DNA of 64,000 nt. Origin: Oscillospiraceae bacterium (lineage in GTDB: Bacteria > Bacillota_A > Clostridia > Oscillospirales > Oscillospiraceae). The notes under the pieces are model-generated. The model made no database searches. It saw only the letters and a program-made list of their open reading frames with translations, and was not told the DNA's origin. The stretch is taken from assembly GCA_902786615.1 (NCBI GenBank), contig CADADE010000002.1, positions 1-64,000 on the forward strand. Reading direction: 5' to 3'. Positions 44,778 through 53,947 of the stretch are shown here, piece after piece. The translations under genes and the position numbers were made by a program. Position 1 is the stretch's first letter, and each line of letters begins with the position of its first letter.

Positions 44778-47261
44778 TTATTCCTCGTAACAGTCCGACT
44801 TCAGGATAACGCGTACGATCCGCTCAACACAGGCGCGCAGCTGCTCTTCTTTCAGCGTGCCTGCCTCAAGCGCCTGGCGGATGTTCTCGTGATCGCTGAA
44901 CTGTCCCGGCATAACCAGGTCATTTCCCGCGGCGATGCAGCCGGCGGCTGTACAGTCGTCTCCCTGCTCCGTGGTGGTCCAGTCCGTCATGATGAAGCCG
45001 TCGAAGCCGAACTCCTCTCTGGCGAGGCGGGTACAGAGGTCGAAGCAGTTTGCCGTATGGACGCCGTTGAGAAGATTATAGCTTGTCATGATAGCCCAGG
45101 GATGGGCGTCCGCAATGGCGATCTCAAAGCCCTTGAGATAGATTTCCCGCAGCGCCCGCTCGGTCACGACGCTGTCCCGCCCGGTGCGGTTATCCTCCTG
45201 GTTGTTGCAGCAGAAATGTTTGATCGTCGTACCGCAGCCCGGCACAGACTGCACGCCTCCGGTAATGGCTGCCGCCATATGACCGCTGAGAAGCGGGTCT
45301 TCCGAATAATACTCAAAGTTTCTGCCGCAGAGGGGGTCTCTGTGGATGTTCATGCCCGGCGCAAGCCAGAGAGTAACGCCAAAACGCCGCATCTCCTCCC
45401 CGATCGCCGCGCCGACCTCACGAAGCAGCGCCTCATCCCAGGACTGCGCGAGCAGCGTCCCGACCGGCATCGCGGTACAGAACTGATAGCGCGCTTTCCC
45501 TTCGTTCCCCGTGTCCTCATAGAAAAAACCACGCTCCACGCTGGCCTCAAAAGGCATCAGCACCGCTTTGCCGTCCCGCACATCGTACTTCTGATTCAGG
45601 CGCAGACCCGCAGGCCCGTCCGCGAGAACAATATTGGCGATTCCCTGTCCAAGCGCGCAGGAGCTTGTCTCTCCCGCTGCGCCGGGAACCGAGATGCTTT
45701 CAGCGCCCAAGGCGTTCCCGTGTCCCCTCACGGGGTCTCCGGTCACCATGGCAATCAGCTGCTCCCTGCCGAGCGTCGCCGTCAGTGCCGCCGCTTCATC
45801 GTCTATAGCGGGAAGGCACTCACCGATCGTCCTTGTCTCAAGCGCGGAGAGATCGTATGAAATCATCTTGATTCCGTTCGGGATGCTCTCCTCCTCCGGG
45901 GCGCGCGTAAGCTGTTCCATTTCCTCCCGGAGCGGACAGGCGGGCCTTGTCCTGCAAAGCACCTTCTCCTCCCGCAGGGAGAGCACGGCGCAGAGCTCGC
46001 TGCCTGTAAGGGAATTACCCACAAAGAGGCTATACGCTCCCGGCTCAAGAATCCATGCGCTTCGCCCTTCATCGTAAGAGCTCAGGTTCCTTGCCGGGAA
46101 GGAAAGCGTCAGGCGCTGGCACTCCCCCGGCGCGATTAAATCTGTCTTTGCAAATGCCGTGAGTCTCCGCCGTTCTTTCTCCAGCTTTCCGGCCGGAAGC
46201 GCGGCATAGACCTGCACGACTTCACGCCCGGCATATGCTCCGCCGACGTTTCGCACCTTGACGCTCAGTTTAACTGTTCCATCGCGCCCAACGCTGATCT
46301 CGTCCGTTTGGATGGAAAACGACGTATAGGAAAGGCCGAAGCCAAAGGAATACCGCGCAGGGACATGGAAGCTGTCAAAATAACGATAGCCGACATAGAT
46401 GCCCTCACGATAGTATGCCTTTGTCTTGTTCTCTGCCATTTCCGCGAAGGAGGCTGCCGTCGGATAATCCGCATAGCGGAAGGCCCAGGTATCCGTCAGC
46501 TTGCCGCTGGGATTCGTCTTTCCGCTGATAACATCGGCTGCGGCATTGCCGCCTTCCATTCCCGGCTGGGAAATAAGCAGCACAGCTTCGATCTTCGGAA
46601 ATTCATCCAGAAAGCTTAAATCCACGACGCCGCCGGTGTTGATCAGCAGGATCACATGCTGATACAGGGAACAGATTTCTGTGAGAAGCCGATGCTCCTC
46701 AGAGCGCAGAAGATAATCCCCCTCTGTACATGTGCGATCCGCGTTTTCTCCCGCGACTCTGCTGAGAACGTAGATGGCTGTGGAGGCTTCCGTCGCTGTC
46801 GCGTGATCTCCTGTCGGCAGATAAAAGGGCGTAGTCGAATAGGCGGTGAAAAAGTCCGCAGCCTCCCCCGCCGCTTCAAGCTTTCGGATGACCTCCGACT
46901 TCCAGGATTGCCGCGCTTCGTCATACAGCTGCGCGTAGGCTTCGATCCAGCTCTCATCGGCGATACGGAAGCCCGCGCTTTTCAGTCCCTCATAGACAGA
47001 CACGCTGTATCGCTCGTTCACATCGCCGGAGCCGGTGCCGCCTTTTACCGTCATAAGCGCGCCTGCTCCATAGAGCGCAACGGCACAGCCCTCTTTCAGC
47101 GGCAGCAGATGGTTTTCATTTTTCAGCAGCACAAAGCCCTCTGCCGCTGCCCGCTGGGCAAGCTTTGCGTGTTCGGTTTCATAAGCCTGCACTTCCGGCG
47201 TCTCAGCTCCCGGAAGCGTTCGGGTACGAATTTTCTTCATTTTTGTTTTCCACAGCTCCAT
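44778..47261 (-). CDS. Glycoside hydrolase family 3 enzyme, circularly permuted
   Basis: 827 residues. The C-terminal GH3 lobe comes first (about 35-280: ISQPGMEGGNAAADVISGKTNPSGKLTDTW), then a fibronectin III-like domain (about 330-440: VRNVGGAYAGREVVQVY), then the (alpha/beta)8 barrel (about 490-827: LADGPAGLR, MNIHRDPLCGRNFEYYSEDP, IKHFCCNNQEDNR). The predicted nucleophile is Asp760 in FIMTDWTT. This permuted order is known in some gut Clostridia beta-glucosidases. No signal peptide, so likely cytosolic hydrolysis of beta-linked glucosides or xylosides. The start is uncertain: an ATG at 47240 is a choice, and neither has a strong RBS. Confidence 0.9.
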   Translation of the reverse strand: MELWKTKMKKIRTRTLPGAETPEVQAYETEHAKLAQRAAAEGFVLLKNENHLLPLKEGCAVALYGAGALMTVKGGTGSGDVNERYSVSVYEGLKSAGFRIADESWIEAYAQLYDEARQSWKSEVIRKLEAAGEAADFFTAYSTTPFYLPTGDHATATEASTAIYVLSRVAGENADRTCTEGDYLLRSEEHRLLTEICSLYQHVILLINTGGVVDLSFLDEFPKIEAVLLISQPGMEGGNAAADVISGKTNPSGKLTDTWAFRYADYPTAASFAEMAENKTKAYYREGIYVGYRYFDSFHVPARYSFGFGLSYTSFSIQTDEISVGRDGTVKLSVKVRNVGGAYAGREVVQVYAALPAGKLEKERRRLTAFAKTDLIAPGECQRLTLSFPARNLSSYDEGRSAWILEPGAYSLFVGNSLTGSELCAVLSLREEKVLCRTRPACPLREEMEQLTRAPEEESIPNGIKMISYDLSALETRTIGECLPAIDDEAAALTATLGREQLIAMVTGDPVRGHGNALGAESISVPGAAGETSSCALGQGIANIVLADGPAGLRLNQKYDVRDGKAVLMPFEASVERGFFYEDTGNEGKARYQFCTAMPVGTLLAQSWDEALLREVGAAIGEEMRRFGVTLWLAPGMNIHRDPLCGRNFEYYSEDPLLSGHMAAAITGGVQSVPGCGTTIKHFCCNNQEDNRTGRDSVVTERALREIYLKGFEIAIADAHPWAIMTSYNLLNGVHTANCFDLCTRLAREEFGFDGFIMTDWTTTEQGDDCTAAGCIAAGNDLVMPGQFSDHENIRQALEAGTLKEEQLRACVERIVRVILKSDCYEE

Positions 47262-47395
47262 TCAATTTGCAAACAGTCTTCGACCGGTGTTATTTTATCA
47301 CAGGGTCAAAATACTTGTCTATGGATTTCTGAATGTCCGCCGGTTTTTTCTGCATCTTTCATTTTCGCGCAGCCGCGGTATTTCAAGTCAGAATC

Positions 47396-47425
47396 TTGCA
47401 TTGTCGGGCAGGAATCTGCTATACT
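47396..47425 (+). promoter_or_regulatory. Promoter of the 572-residue secreted protein
   Basis: TTGCAT (47396-47401), 18 bases, TATACT (47420-47425), 46 bases before the start. Confidence 0.55.
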
Positions 47426-47470
47426 GTATGCAGCGCGACAAACAATACACAATCAGAAAGGATGACAAAC

Positions 47471-49189
47471 ATGAAAGCGTCAACGGGTAAAAAAGTTTTC
47501 GCCTCCCTGCTCATGCTGACGTTGCTGCTGTCCGCGGCAGCCTTCGGCGGCGTGGCCGCGTATGCCGACGGACTGCCCGAAATCAGCATGGACCTGTCCG
47601 ATGAGGACCAGCAGTTGTCAATGATTTCCTCCAGGCTCTCCGAATTGAAGCAGCCGGAGGATGAACACCCCTGGTACTATACCGTGACCGACCTGAACCA
47701 TGACGGCAGACTCGAATTCATCGCAGCCTCCCAGCATCCCGAGAAGCGCGACACCAATCTGCGCATCTGGGAAGTTGGGGATGACCGTAGCTCTCTGAAC
47801 GAGTGCTCCCTCGTCAAAGACGCAGAGGAGTCCTTCCCCGACATCCTGACCGAGGCCGCCGACACCTATTACAATGCGGCGACCGACACCTGGTATTACC
47901 AGTTCTACGACAACATCGTTCTCTCCGATACGGAGGTCTATACCATCAAAACCGCCGTCTGGCTGAAGGACGGCAAGCTCAGCTACGAAGCCTATGCGCT
48001 TGAACACAGCACGGTCAGCGGCGGCGTGCGCAGCGTTTCCCACACGGACGCAAACGGCGCGACAATCTCTCCGGAGCAGTACAACGCCGCCGGCAGCAAC
48101 GCCATGGCCGGTCTTTCCCGCACCAGCACCAACTTTGAGTGGCTCAAGGCGGCCGAGGTTGACAGTCTCACGCTCCTTACAGACAGCTTCTCCGTCTTCA
48201 TGGGCCAGAAGAAGCCGATTGAAAGCTTCCCGGTTCCGAAGCCGGCTGCCCTGCAGGTGCCCGAGGCTTCGCCGAGTCCGACGAGCACACCGAGGCCGAC
48301 GAGCGCGCCGACACCGACGCCTGTGCCCCCTGCTCCGCAGCCTCAGACCTGGCTGACCATCACCAAGAACCCCACCAACGAGAACCACACCGAGGGCGAA
48401 ACCGCTTATTTCGTCTCCGGCGCCAACGCCTATGAGTCGGTGAGCTGGACCTTTGTCTCCCCCGACGGCGGCGAATACGCGGCCCAGAGCATGCTGAACA
48501 GATGGGCAGGCCTCGGCGGCATCAACAGCACTACGCTCTCCATTGAGAATGTCAGCGTCGATATGAACGGCTGGGGAGCCTACTGCACCTTCTTCTACAA
48601 GGGGCAGACCGCCCGCACAGCCACCGCCTGGCTTTACGTTGCCGCCAAGCCCCAGCCCCCGGCTCCCCCGGTCGGCGTCTATCACGGCACTGTCACCGAC
48701 TGGAATTACGCCAGCGTGACCCTCGATGTGCAGGGCGTGAGCGCAACTGTCTCCCGCGATATCTGCGACATTGACGGCGATCTCGCCAGCGGCGCTGCCG
48801 CCGACGTGTACTGGGACGGACAGAGCATCTACTACTGCAAGATTTACGGCGAGCAGCCGACGCCCCCTGTGCCGGTCTACGGCTCCATGAGCGGCACGGC
48901 CCATGAGGGCGGCGCTGGATACGCCATCGACCTGGAAAACGGCGACCAGGTTTTCGTTGACAGCTGGATCTGCAAGGTGGAGGGGCAGTTCTACGACGGC
49001 TGCGACGCCGTGGTGTACTACACCGACTATCCCAGCAACGAGAATATTTACAAGGTGGACATCTACGGCAATCAGGGTCTCATTATCCCGCCCGATCCCG
49101 GCGAGCACGCCACCGGCTTTGATCCCGATCTTCGTCCGAGCAACGACGAGCACGCCACCGGCCTCATCATCCCGTCGATGAACGGCTGA
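47471..49189 (+). CDS. Secreted repeat protein (paralogue of the 33.4-kb gene)
   Basis: 572 residues from the ATG at 47471 (AAAGGA eight bases upstream). The layout matches the 668-residue paralogue: signal peptide (about 1-33), a region with DLNHDGRLEFIAAS, Pro/Thr-rich linker (about 260-290), an Ig-like domain (TWLTITKNPTNENHTEG) and one copy instead of two of the YGSMSGTAHEGGAGYAIDL...DSWICKVEG repeat. The C-terminus lacks the zinc ribbon of the other copy and has instead GEHATGFD and DEHATGL. Function unknown; exported, calcium-binding loop plausible. Confidence 0.75.
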   Translation: MKASTGKKVFASLLMLTLLLSAAAFGGVAAYADGLPEISMDLSDEDQQLSMISSRLSELKQPEDEHPWYYTVTDLNHDGRLEFIAASQHPEKRDTNLRIWEVGDDRSSLNECSLVKDAEESFPDILTEAADTYYNAATDTWYYQFYDNIVLSDTEVYTIKTAVWLKDGKLSYEAYALEHSTVSGGVRSVSHTDANGATISPEQYNAAGSNAMAGLSRTSTNFEWLKAAEVDSLTLLTDSFSVFMGQKKPIESFPVPKPAALQVPEASPSPTSTPRPTSAPTPTPVPPAPQPQTWLTITKNPTNENHTEGETAYFVSGANAYESVSWTFVSPDGGEYAAQSMLNRWAGLGGINSTTLSIENVSVDMNGWGAYCTFFYKGQTARTATAWLYVAAKPQPPAPPVGVYHGTVTDWNYASVTLDVQGVSATVSRDICDIDGDLASGAAADVYWDGQSIYYCKIYGEQPTPPVPVYGSMSGTAHEGGAGYAIDLENGDQVFVDSWICKVEGQFYDGCDAVVYYTDYPSNENIYKVDIYGNQGLIIPPDPGEHATGFDPDLRPSNDEHATGLIIPSMNG

Positions 49190-49220
49190 GCGCGCAAAAC
49201 AAAGTTTATAAGCATGGAAA

Positions 49221-49251
49221 CGCCCGGCAGGCCTTCGCGGTCTGTCGGGCG
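49221..49251. terminator. Hairpin between secreted protein and cotJC 3' part
   Basis: Arms 49221-49230 and 49242-49251 (one G-T wobble). Convergent position fits termination of both. Confidence 0.5.
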
Positions 49252-49281
49252 CTTGCATGGTATGAGATTGTTTGAGCGAAA

Positions 49282-49731
49282 TCAGCTGTCGCTGTCAAAG
49301 GCGGGATTTACCGCGTAAAAGTTCCTCTCGTTCATTTTCTCCGCGGCCAGGCGCAGCGCTTCGCCAAAGCGCTGATAGTGCACCACTTCCCTTTCCCGCA
49401 GATACCGCATGACGTTATTCACATCAGGATCGTCCGACAGGCGCAGGATATTGTCGTAGGTCACGCGGGCCTTCTGCTCTGCGGCCAGATCTTCGTTCAG
49501 ATCCGCGATCACGTCCCCCTTGACCGCCATGGACGCCGCGCTCCACGGAAAACCGGAGGCTGCGGCAGGATAAACACCGGCCGTGTGATCCACAAAATAG
49601 GCATCGAACCCGGCCTTTTTGATTTCGTCGATAGAGAGCTCCCGCGTCAGCTGGTGCACGACCGCGCCGATCATCTCCAGATGGCCCAGCTCCTCTGTAC
49701 CTACCGAAGCATCTGTGATGATCCCTTCCAT
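49282..49731 (-). CDS. cotJC: 3' part of interrupted cotJC (manganese catalase, spore coat)
   Basis: The reading frame from position 49696 down to 49282 is the C-terminal two thirds of CotJC: EELGHLEMIGAVVHQLTRELS, then GDVIADLNEDLAAEQKARVTYDNIL, with Glu and His metal ligands. The ATG at 49731 is fortuitous: the first 12 codons come from the mobile element, and there is no ribosome binding site. The matching 5' part is at 60767-60580. Joined at GGTAC (49697-49701 here; 60580-60584 there) they restore a 200-residue CotJC. As it stands the product would lack residues 1-63, including metal-binding Glu and the dimer interface. Confidence 0.85.
   Translation of the reverse strand: MEGIITDASVGTEELGHLEMIGAVVHQLTRELSIDEIKKAGFDAYFVDHTAGVYPAAASGFPWSAASMAVKGDVIADLNEDLAAEQKARVTYDNILRLSDDPDVNNVMRYLREREVVHYQRFGEALRLAAEKMNERNFYAVNPAFDSDS
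49677..49724 (-). other. Attachment site, distal end of the cotJC element
   Basis: Core GGTAC at 49697-49701 (plus-strand GTACC). The side toward higher coordinates carries the element arm GATGCTTCGGTA; the other side is cotJC sequence (AGAGGAGCTGGGC). It is paired with the site at 60580. Confidence 0.75.
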
Positions 49732-49778
49732 GGTGTATTTCTTTTCCTCACCGTTTCTTTTTCAATCCGGCCGGGCGT

Positions 49779-50762
49779 TTATCTGCTCAGGATGTCGATG
49801 ATCCCTTCTACGATTTCGGGGTCAGGATAGCCCTGATGATCGGGACCGTCCATCCCATAGACCACGGCGAAGCTGAAGTTGTCCGCCATGCATTCCTCCG
49901 GGTCGATCACATAGCCCGTATTCCTGCCGAAGACCTCGTCAAAGTTCGAGACCTGATCCTTGGGATAGAACACATCCGAGCCGTCGACCGGCACGAGGGC
50001 GGTCGTCCCGAAATCAAAGAAGCGCTCGCCTGCTTTCTCAAAATGCTTTGTGGTCACGAAGGCGGTAAAGCAGTCCGTTTCCTTCCCGTCGATCACAAAG
50101 CTCGCCCAGGAGTTGTGATGCTCCACATCGGGATTGGCAATGTAGTATTCCCACACGGAAGGCGGCAGCTCATAGTCCTTCTCCGCCACGGTGAAGTGAA
50201 TAATCCTGTACATCTCCGCCCGGAAATCGGGATTGCAGCGGGTCAGGCAGTGGAAAAGCTCATGCGCCAGCAGCGTCCGGAAGCTGTCGGGAAGCTTTCC
50301 GTCCGCAAAGTCCCCGGGCGCATAGGCGGACAGAAAATCAAAGAGATAAATCTGTGTCCCGTGGGTGTAGCCGGCTACATCGTTTTCCTCCCGCATGGTT
50401 GTCTTGATAAACACAATGGTGTCCAGAGGCGGAAGCTTCCAGCCGCGGGAATTAAAGCTGTCCTCGATCTCCTTCATGCCCCGGGTGATGATGTCCTTCT
50501 CCTCATCCGTCCAGTCGAGAACCTGTTCCTTTGCAAAGGCGAGGTATTCCTCCATCTCGGCGCCGGTCTTCTGCATCACATAGTCGAGCTTGTTGGGGCT
50601 GAACTTGGCATAGTATTCCCTGTTCGCCAGCAGCAGCTCCGTTCCCTCCTCCTTCGAAGCGAAGCGGAAGGGGATGGCGTTCTCCGGCGTATCAGCCACG
50701 GCACAGGGTACCATGCACAGAAGCATCGCCAGCGTTAAAAGAATGCTGAACATTTTTTTCAT
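49779..50762 (-). CDS. Secreted HExxH zinc metallopeptidase
   Basis: 327 residues. Signal peptide (MKKMFSILLTLAMLLCMVPCAVA, 1-23), then a zinc peptidase motif TLLAHELFHCLTR (H167, E168, H171). The third ligand is probably Glu in DPEECMADNFSF, as in gluzincins. Element cargo, next to the attachment site. RBS AAAGGAAG. Family not further recognised. A well-spaced promoter and two small tandem hairpins precede it. Confidence 0.75.
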   Translation of the reverse strand: MKKMFSILLTLAMLLCMVPCAVADTPENAIPFRFASKEEGTELLLANREYYAKFSPNKLDYVMQKTGAEMEEYLAFAKEQVLDWTDEEKDIITRGMKEIEDSFNSRGWKLPPLDTIVFIKTTMREENDVAGYTHGTQIYLFDFLSAYAPGDFADGKLPDSFRTLLAHELFHCLTRCNPDFRAEMYRIIHFTVAEKDYELPPSVWEYYIANPDVEHHNSWASFVIDGKETDCFTAFVTTKHFEKAGERFFDFGTTALVPVDGSDVFYPKDQVSNFDEVFGRNTGYVIDPEECMADNFSFAVVYGMDGPDHQGYPDPEIVEGIIDILSR

Positions 50763-50766
50763 GTTT

Positions 50767-50818
50767 TTCTTCCTTTCTCTCCCTGCGGGAGTATTCCTCC
50801 CTGCGGGAGTATTCGAGC
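50767..50818 (-). promoter_or_regulatory. Tandem hairpins before the peptidase RBS
   Basis: The unit CTCCCTGCGGGAGTATTC occurs twice in a row. On the minus strand each gives CTCCCGCAGGGAG, a small hairpin, the second ending just before the AAAGGAAG site. They could mask or set translation of the peptidase. Confidence 0.5.
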
Positions 50819-50843
50819 GATTTTGCAGCGTCTTCCTTGTTTG

Positions 50844-50872
50844 AATATAGCGGGCTTTCGCTCTCTTGTCAA
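50844..50872 (-). promoter_or_regulatory. Sigma-A promoter of the metallopeptidase
   Basis: On the minus strand TTGACA (50872-50867), 17 bases, TATATT (50849-50844). Confidence 0.75.
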
Positions 50873-50907
50873 CATCGGATCTTTGACACTGCCGGGATTA
50901 TACAGTA

Positions 50908-50960
50908 AGCCTCCCGTATCATGCGCAAGGCGTGAAGCCATACTCATGATACGGGAGGCT
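50908..50960. terminator. 16-bp stem hairpin between cyclase and peptidase genes
   Basis: Perfect arms 50908-50923 and 50945-50960 with a 21-base loop, just beyond the stop of the cyclase gene. No long U-tract. Confidence 0.55.
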
Positions 50961-50980
50961 CTAATTTTGCAAAAATCAAA

Positions 50981-52478
50981 TTATCTTGTCTTTGCGCCCA
51001 TGTCTTTCAGTTCTTTTTTCCGGACATACATCTTCTGGTCTGCCCGTTCAAAAACGTCGTGCAGGCGCTGATCTTTCTCTTCCAAAGCCGAACCGCCGAC
51101 GGCCACGACCACCGCGTTTTCCTTGATGTTCGCTTCGGCCCTGCGATTGATCGCGCTTATGACGTCATTCATTGAATCGCAGGCGTCTCCCTGCAAAATG
51201 ACCACGAACTCATCGCCGCCGGTTCTGAAGACCGCGCCGTGCGCAAAATATTCGCAGATCAAGGCACAAGCCTCTTTGATCAGCTGATCCCCGGCCGTGT
51301 GCCCGCGGGTATCATTGACCTGCTTAAGCCCGTTGATATCGCACACCGCAACCGCCAGCTTCTGAATTTCCCTGTTTTTGATCTTCTCGTTCAGGGCTGC
51401 TTCCGTTTCGGAATAGGAATACTTGTTTCTGACGCCTGTCAGGGCGTCCGTGATCGCCATGTCATGGAAAGTCTTGCTCGTCTCTTTTTCCGCTTCAAGC
51501 TCCCCTTTGGAAAGGGATCTCAGCTGCCGCAGAAGGATGAACGAGAGCAGAAATACCGCAACCAGTGTAAAGGTAATCTGATTTCGGCTGATTGCAAGGT
51601 TTTTTTCACTGATGCCGCGGATCTGATCCAAAATCACGCTCTCATGGATCAACACCGCAAGCTCCCACTCCGTGCCCTGGATCGGGACATAGCTCAGCGT
51701 TTCTCTGACCCCCTGAAAAGAAAACGTCATATCTCCCCTTTCTTCCCGCGCAAAATGGTCGACGTTTTCTTTCCATACCTCTTCCGAGACAAGCTCTTTT
51801 GTCGCTTCAAAGAAGTTGCGGTTTGTAATCGCGGGTCCGAGTTCGGTGCCGGACAGATTGCCTCCCTTTTTCGAGTAAATGGCAAAATACGTTCCGCCCT
51901 GATCGTCAAGCGCCAGCAGGTCCGCGATATCCTTGATGTCAATCTGCACGAAGCAGGCTTTGAACGGCTTTCCCATGATCGTGAGCCCCGGCGTCGGGAT
52001 TGCCAGGCAAAGCTGTTTGGATGAGCCGTAAAGCGATACCGTGCTGATGATGCGCCCGTCCAGTTTGCCTTCGGACAGGAACTTGTGACGGCTGCCGCCG
52101 GTATAGGTGGTGTACTCCGTATATACGATATTGTCTTCATCCGCCAGCGCGAAGCCATTGAGGGCCAGCAGGTCTTTGATCTTGCCGAGCGTTCTCCGAA
52201 GATCCTCCTGCGATTCGATCTCCTCCTCTTCGATAAAAGCCAGCGCCGTCTCCATATGTTCAAAATTGAGATTGATCTGGTTTGTGACCATCCGCGCGCC
52301 GCCCCGCCATGGTTTCCAGATAAAAAGAGCTTACCGTGGAAACGGCTTCATCGGCGGCGGACAGCGTCTGCCTTGCAGACCATATGGAACTGACCGTCAC
52401 CATTGCCATGACGATCAGGCTCCCTATGACGGCTGTCAGTAAAAACGTCCTGTATTTGTTTGTCGTATTCTTTGTCAT
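50981..52478 (-). pseudogene. Diguanylate cyclase with a frameshift
   Basis: Two overlapping frames. The 5' frame from 52478 encodes MTKNTTNKYRTFLLTAVIGSLIVMAMVTVSS (one membrane helix) and SSFYLETMAGRRA, then runs to a stop at 52260. The other frame (from 52291) continues with MVTNQINLNFEHMETALAF, an extracellular sensor, a second helix (VAVFLLSFILL) and a GGDEF domain (FRTGGDEFVVI). The total is 1498 nt, one base over a multiple of three. A single extra base in the GC-rich stretch at about 52291-52310 would explain it; either a true mutation or a sequencing error. Intact length would be about 498 residues. Its start overlaps the stop of the substrate-binding gene (ATGA). Confidence 0.7.
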
Positions 52479-53611
52479 GAAATATCACCATACAGCAGCT
52501 CAAGCATGAAAGCCGCGTCGTTTTGATAAATGACCGTGGTTATCTCATTTGTCTTTTCCGGGAACAGAACGCCGGGCAGATTACCGTCCGCAATTTTCAC
52601 GGCGATCTGGAGCGTGTCAAAACCGATGGAATAGCAGTCCTGCACGCCGAGACAATAGATCACGCCGTCATTCAGATAGCGCAGCGCTTCCTGATCGTGG
52701 TCCATCCCAACGATAACCGCGCCGCTCTTCTTTTCGGTGATCGCTCTGGCGGCGCCGACCGGATTGCTCATATTGCAGCAGATGATCCCATCCAGATCCG
52801 GGCAGTCCTTCAGGATCTTCAACGTAAGATCATAGGCAAGATCGACGGAATCCATATCGTATTCGACGGCCACGATCTCCATATCCCTGTATTTGGCGAT
52901 GGTATCCCTGGCTCCCCGCGCCCGGTCCTCATGGCAGGGCGCGCCGACGCTGCCGACAAGAATGGCAACCTTTCCTTTATAATCCAGCTTTTCGCAGAGC
53001 GCCTCCGTCAGATCCGCGCCGTCCTGATAATTGTGCGTATTTCCGACATAAGCAATTCTTTTGCAGCCTTGAGCGGCATCCGAGCTGGAAAACGTCATGA
53101 CTTTCGTCCCGGCGTCCACCATCCGGTCAAGAATCGGGGAAATGATCGCTTCATCCGCAACATCAACGCCAATGACGTCATAATCCTTTTGCTCCGCCAT
53201 GTGAAGTCTCTTTGCCTGATCTTCGGCGGAGGCCCCCTGCGGAGCCATGTATTCGTAAGTGACGACTATCCCCTTCTCCAGGAACTGCCTCTGCGCTTCC
53301 TCCATCCCCAGCGCGACCGCGTCCCACCAGGAGTGCACCATTTTATAGGTGAAATAGAAATTATACCGGTCTTTCTTCGGCACATACGAATCCAGCTCAT
53401 GGTCAAAATCCACCGCAGTCTGCACAGATTCTGCCGATCTTGTCACCGCTTCCGCTTCATTTGAAGCCGCGCCGACCATAGCCCCGGATTCCGCCGCAGG
53501 CAAAATCTCAGCGGATTTCTCCGGGGGGGCCGCAGATGCACCGGCACCGAAAAGCAGCGCCGCCGCCAATATTATGATAAAAAAGCCGGTTTTCTTCCCG
53601 ATATTCCGCAT
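52475..53611 (-). CDS. Periplasmic sugar-type substrate-binding protein
   Basis: 378 residues. Signal peptide (about 1-27), then a type I binding-protein fold (Peripla_BP_4): FYFTYKMVHSWWDAVALGMEEAQRQF, DVIGVDVADEAIISPILDRMVDAGTKVMTF, GVQDCYSIGFDTLQIAVKIADG. No ABC permease or ATPase is near. It overlaps the diguanylate cyclase gene, so it probably feeds the cyclase with an extracellular signal rather than serving import. Signal-coupled binding proteins of this kind are known for Firmicute sensors. RBS GGGAG. Confidence 0.8.
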   Translation of the reverse strand: MRNIGKKTGFFIIILAAALLFGAGASAAPPEKSAEILPAAESGAMVGAASNEAEAVTRSAESVQTAVDFDHELDSYVPKKDRYNFYFTYKMVHSWWDAVALGMEEAQRQFLEKGIVVTYEYMAPQGASAEDQAKRLHMAEQKDYDVIGVDVADEAIISPILDRMVDAGTKVMTFSSSDAAQGCKRIAYVGNTHNYQDGADLTEALCEKLDYKGKVAILVGSVGAPCHEDRARGARDTIAKYRDMEIVAVEYDMDSVDLAYDLTLKILKDCPDLDGIICCNMSNPVGAARAITEKKSGAVIVGMDHDQEALRYLNDGVIYCLGVQDCYSIGFDTLQIAVKIADGNLPGVLFPEKTNEITTVIYQNDAAFMLELLYGDIS

Positions 53612-53674
53612 TTTTTCTCCCTCTGAATGGCTCTATCTCGAATCACCCTATATTAAACACGAACCGTTTTTATT

Positions 53675-53680
53675 AGTATA
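53675..53680 (-). promoter_or_regulatory. Extended -10 of the binding-protein gene
   Basis: On the minus strand TGCTATACT, with a poor -35. It lies about 64 bases before the start of the gene at 53611. Confidence 0.4.
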
Positions 53681-53767
53681 GCACATCTTCAAATTTATGC
53701 CATCCCAAAAATGAAAAATTTCCAATTTCACCGATCGCGCGTTCTCGATTTCTGATGATTTAGATGA

Positions 53768-53796
53768 TTGCAAGCGGACGACAGTTTTGGTATAAT
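53768..53796 (+). promoter_or_regulatory. Promoter of the NRPS-MATE operon
   Basis: TTGCAA (53768-53773), 17 bases, TATAAT (53791-53796). Positions 53612-53947 have no gene: they hold this promoter, the divergent one and the NRPS leader. Confidence 0.65.
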
Positions 53797-53802
53797 AATA
53801 CA

Positions 53803-53947
53803 GTCTAATATACTGAGAAGTATGTCTTAGAGGAAGCTTGCACCCACGGGATGCGCATTATCCCGGATACAAGCAGAGGCGCGGAATTCACCTTATAGGC
53901 ACTGTATAGATTCCGACTTCGATTGCAAAATGAAAGGGATCGATATC
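53803..53947 (+). promoter_or_regulatory. Structured leader of the NRPS-MATE transcript
   Basis: About 145 bases. ATACT-GAGA-AGTAT (53810-53823) is a GNRA hairpin, then GCTTG (53836-53840) pairs with CAAGC (53870-53874) and encloses GGGAT/ATCCC (53848-53852, 53860-53864). This suggests a folded RNA, possibly a ligand-sensing leader, but no known class was recognised. Confidence 0.4.

Noticed and set aside
49619..49801. 60-codon plus-strand frame ending at 49801
   Set aside because: Not a separate gene; its second half is what the recombinase frame would read after circle formation, and it is noted there.
53803..53947. Cyclic di-GMP riboswitch in the NRPS leader
   Set aside because: The conserved core of the GEMM classes was not found, despite the cyclase gene nearby.
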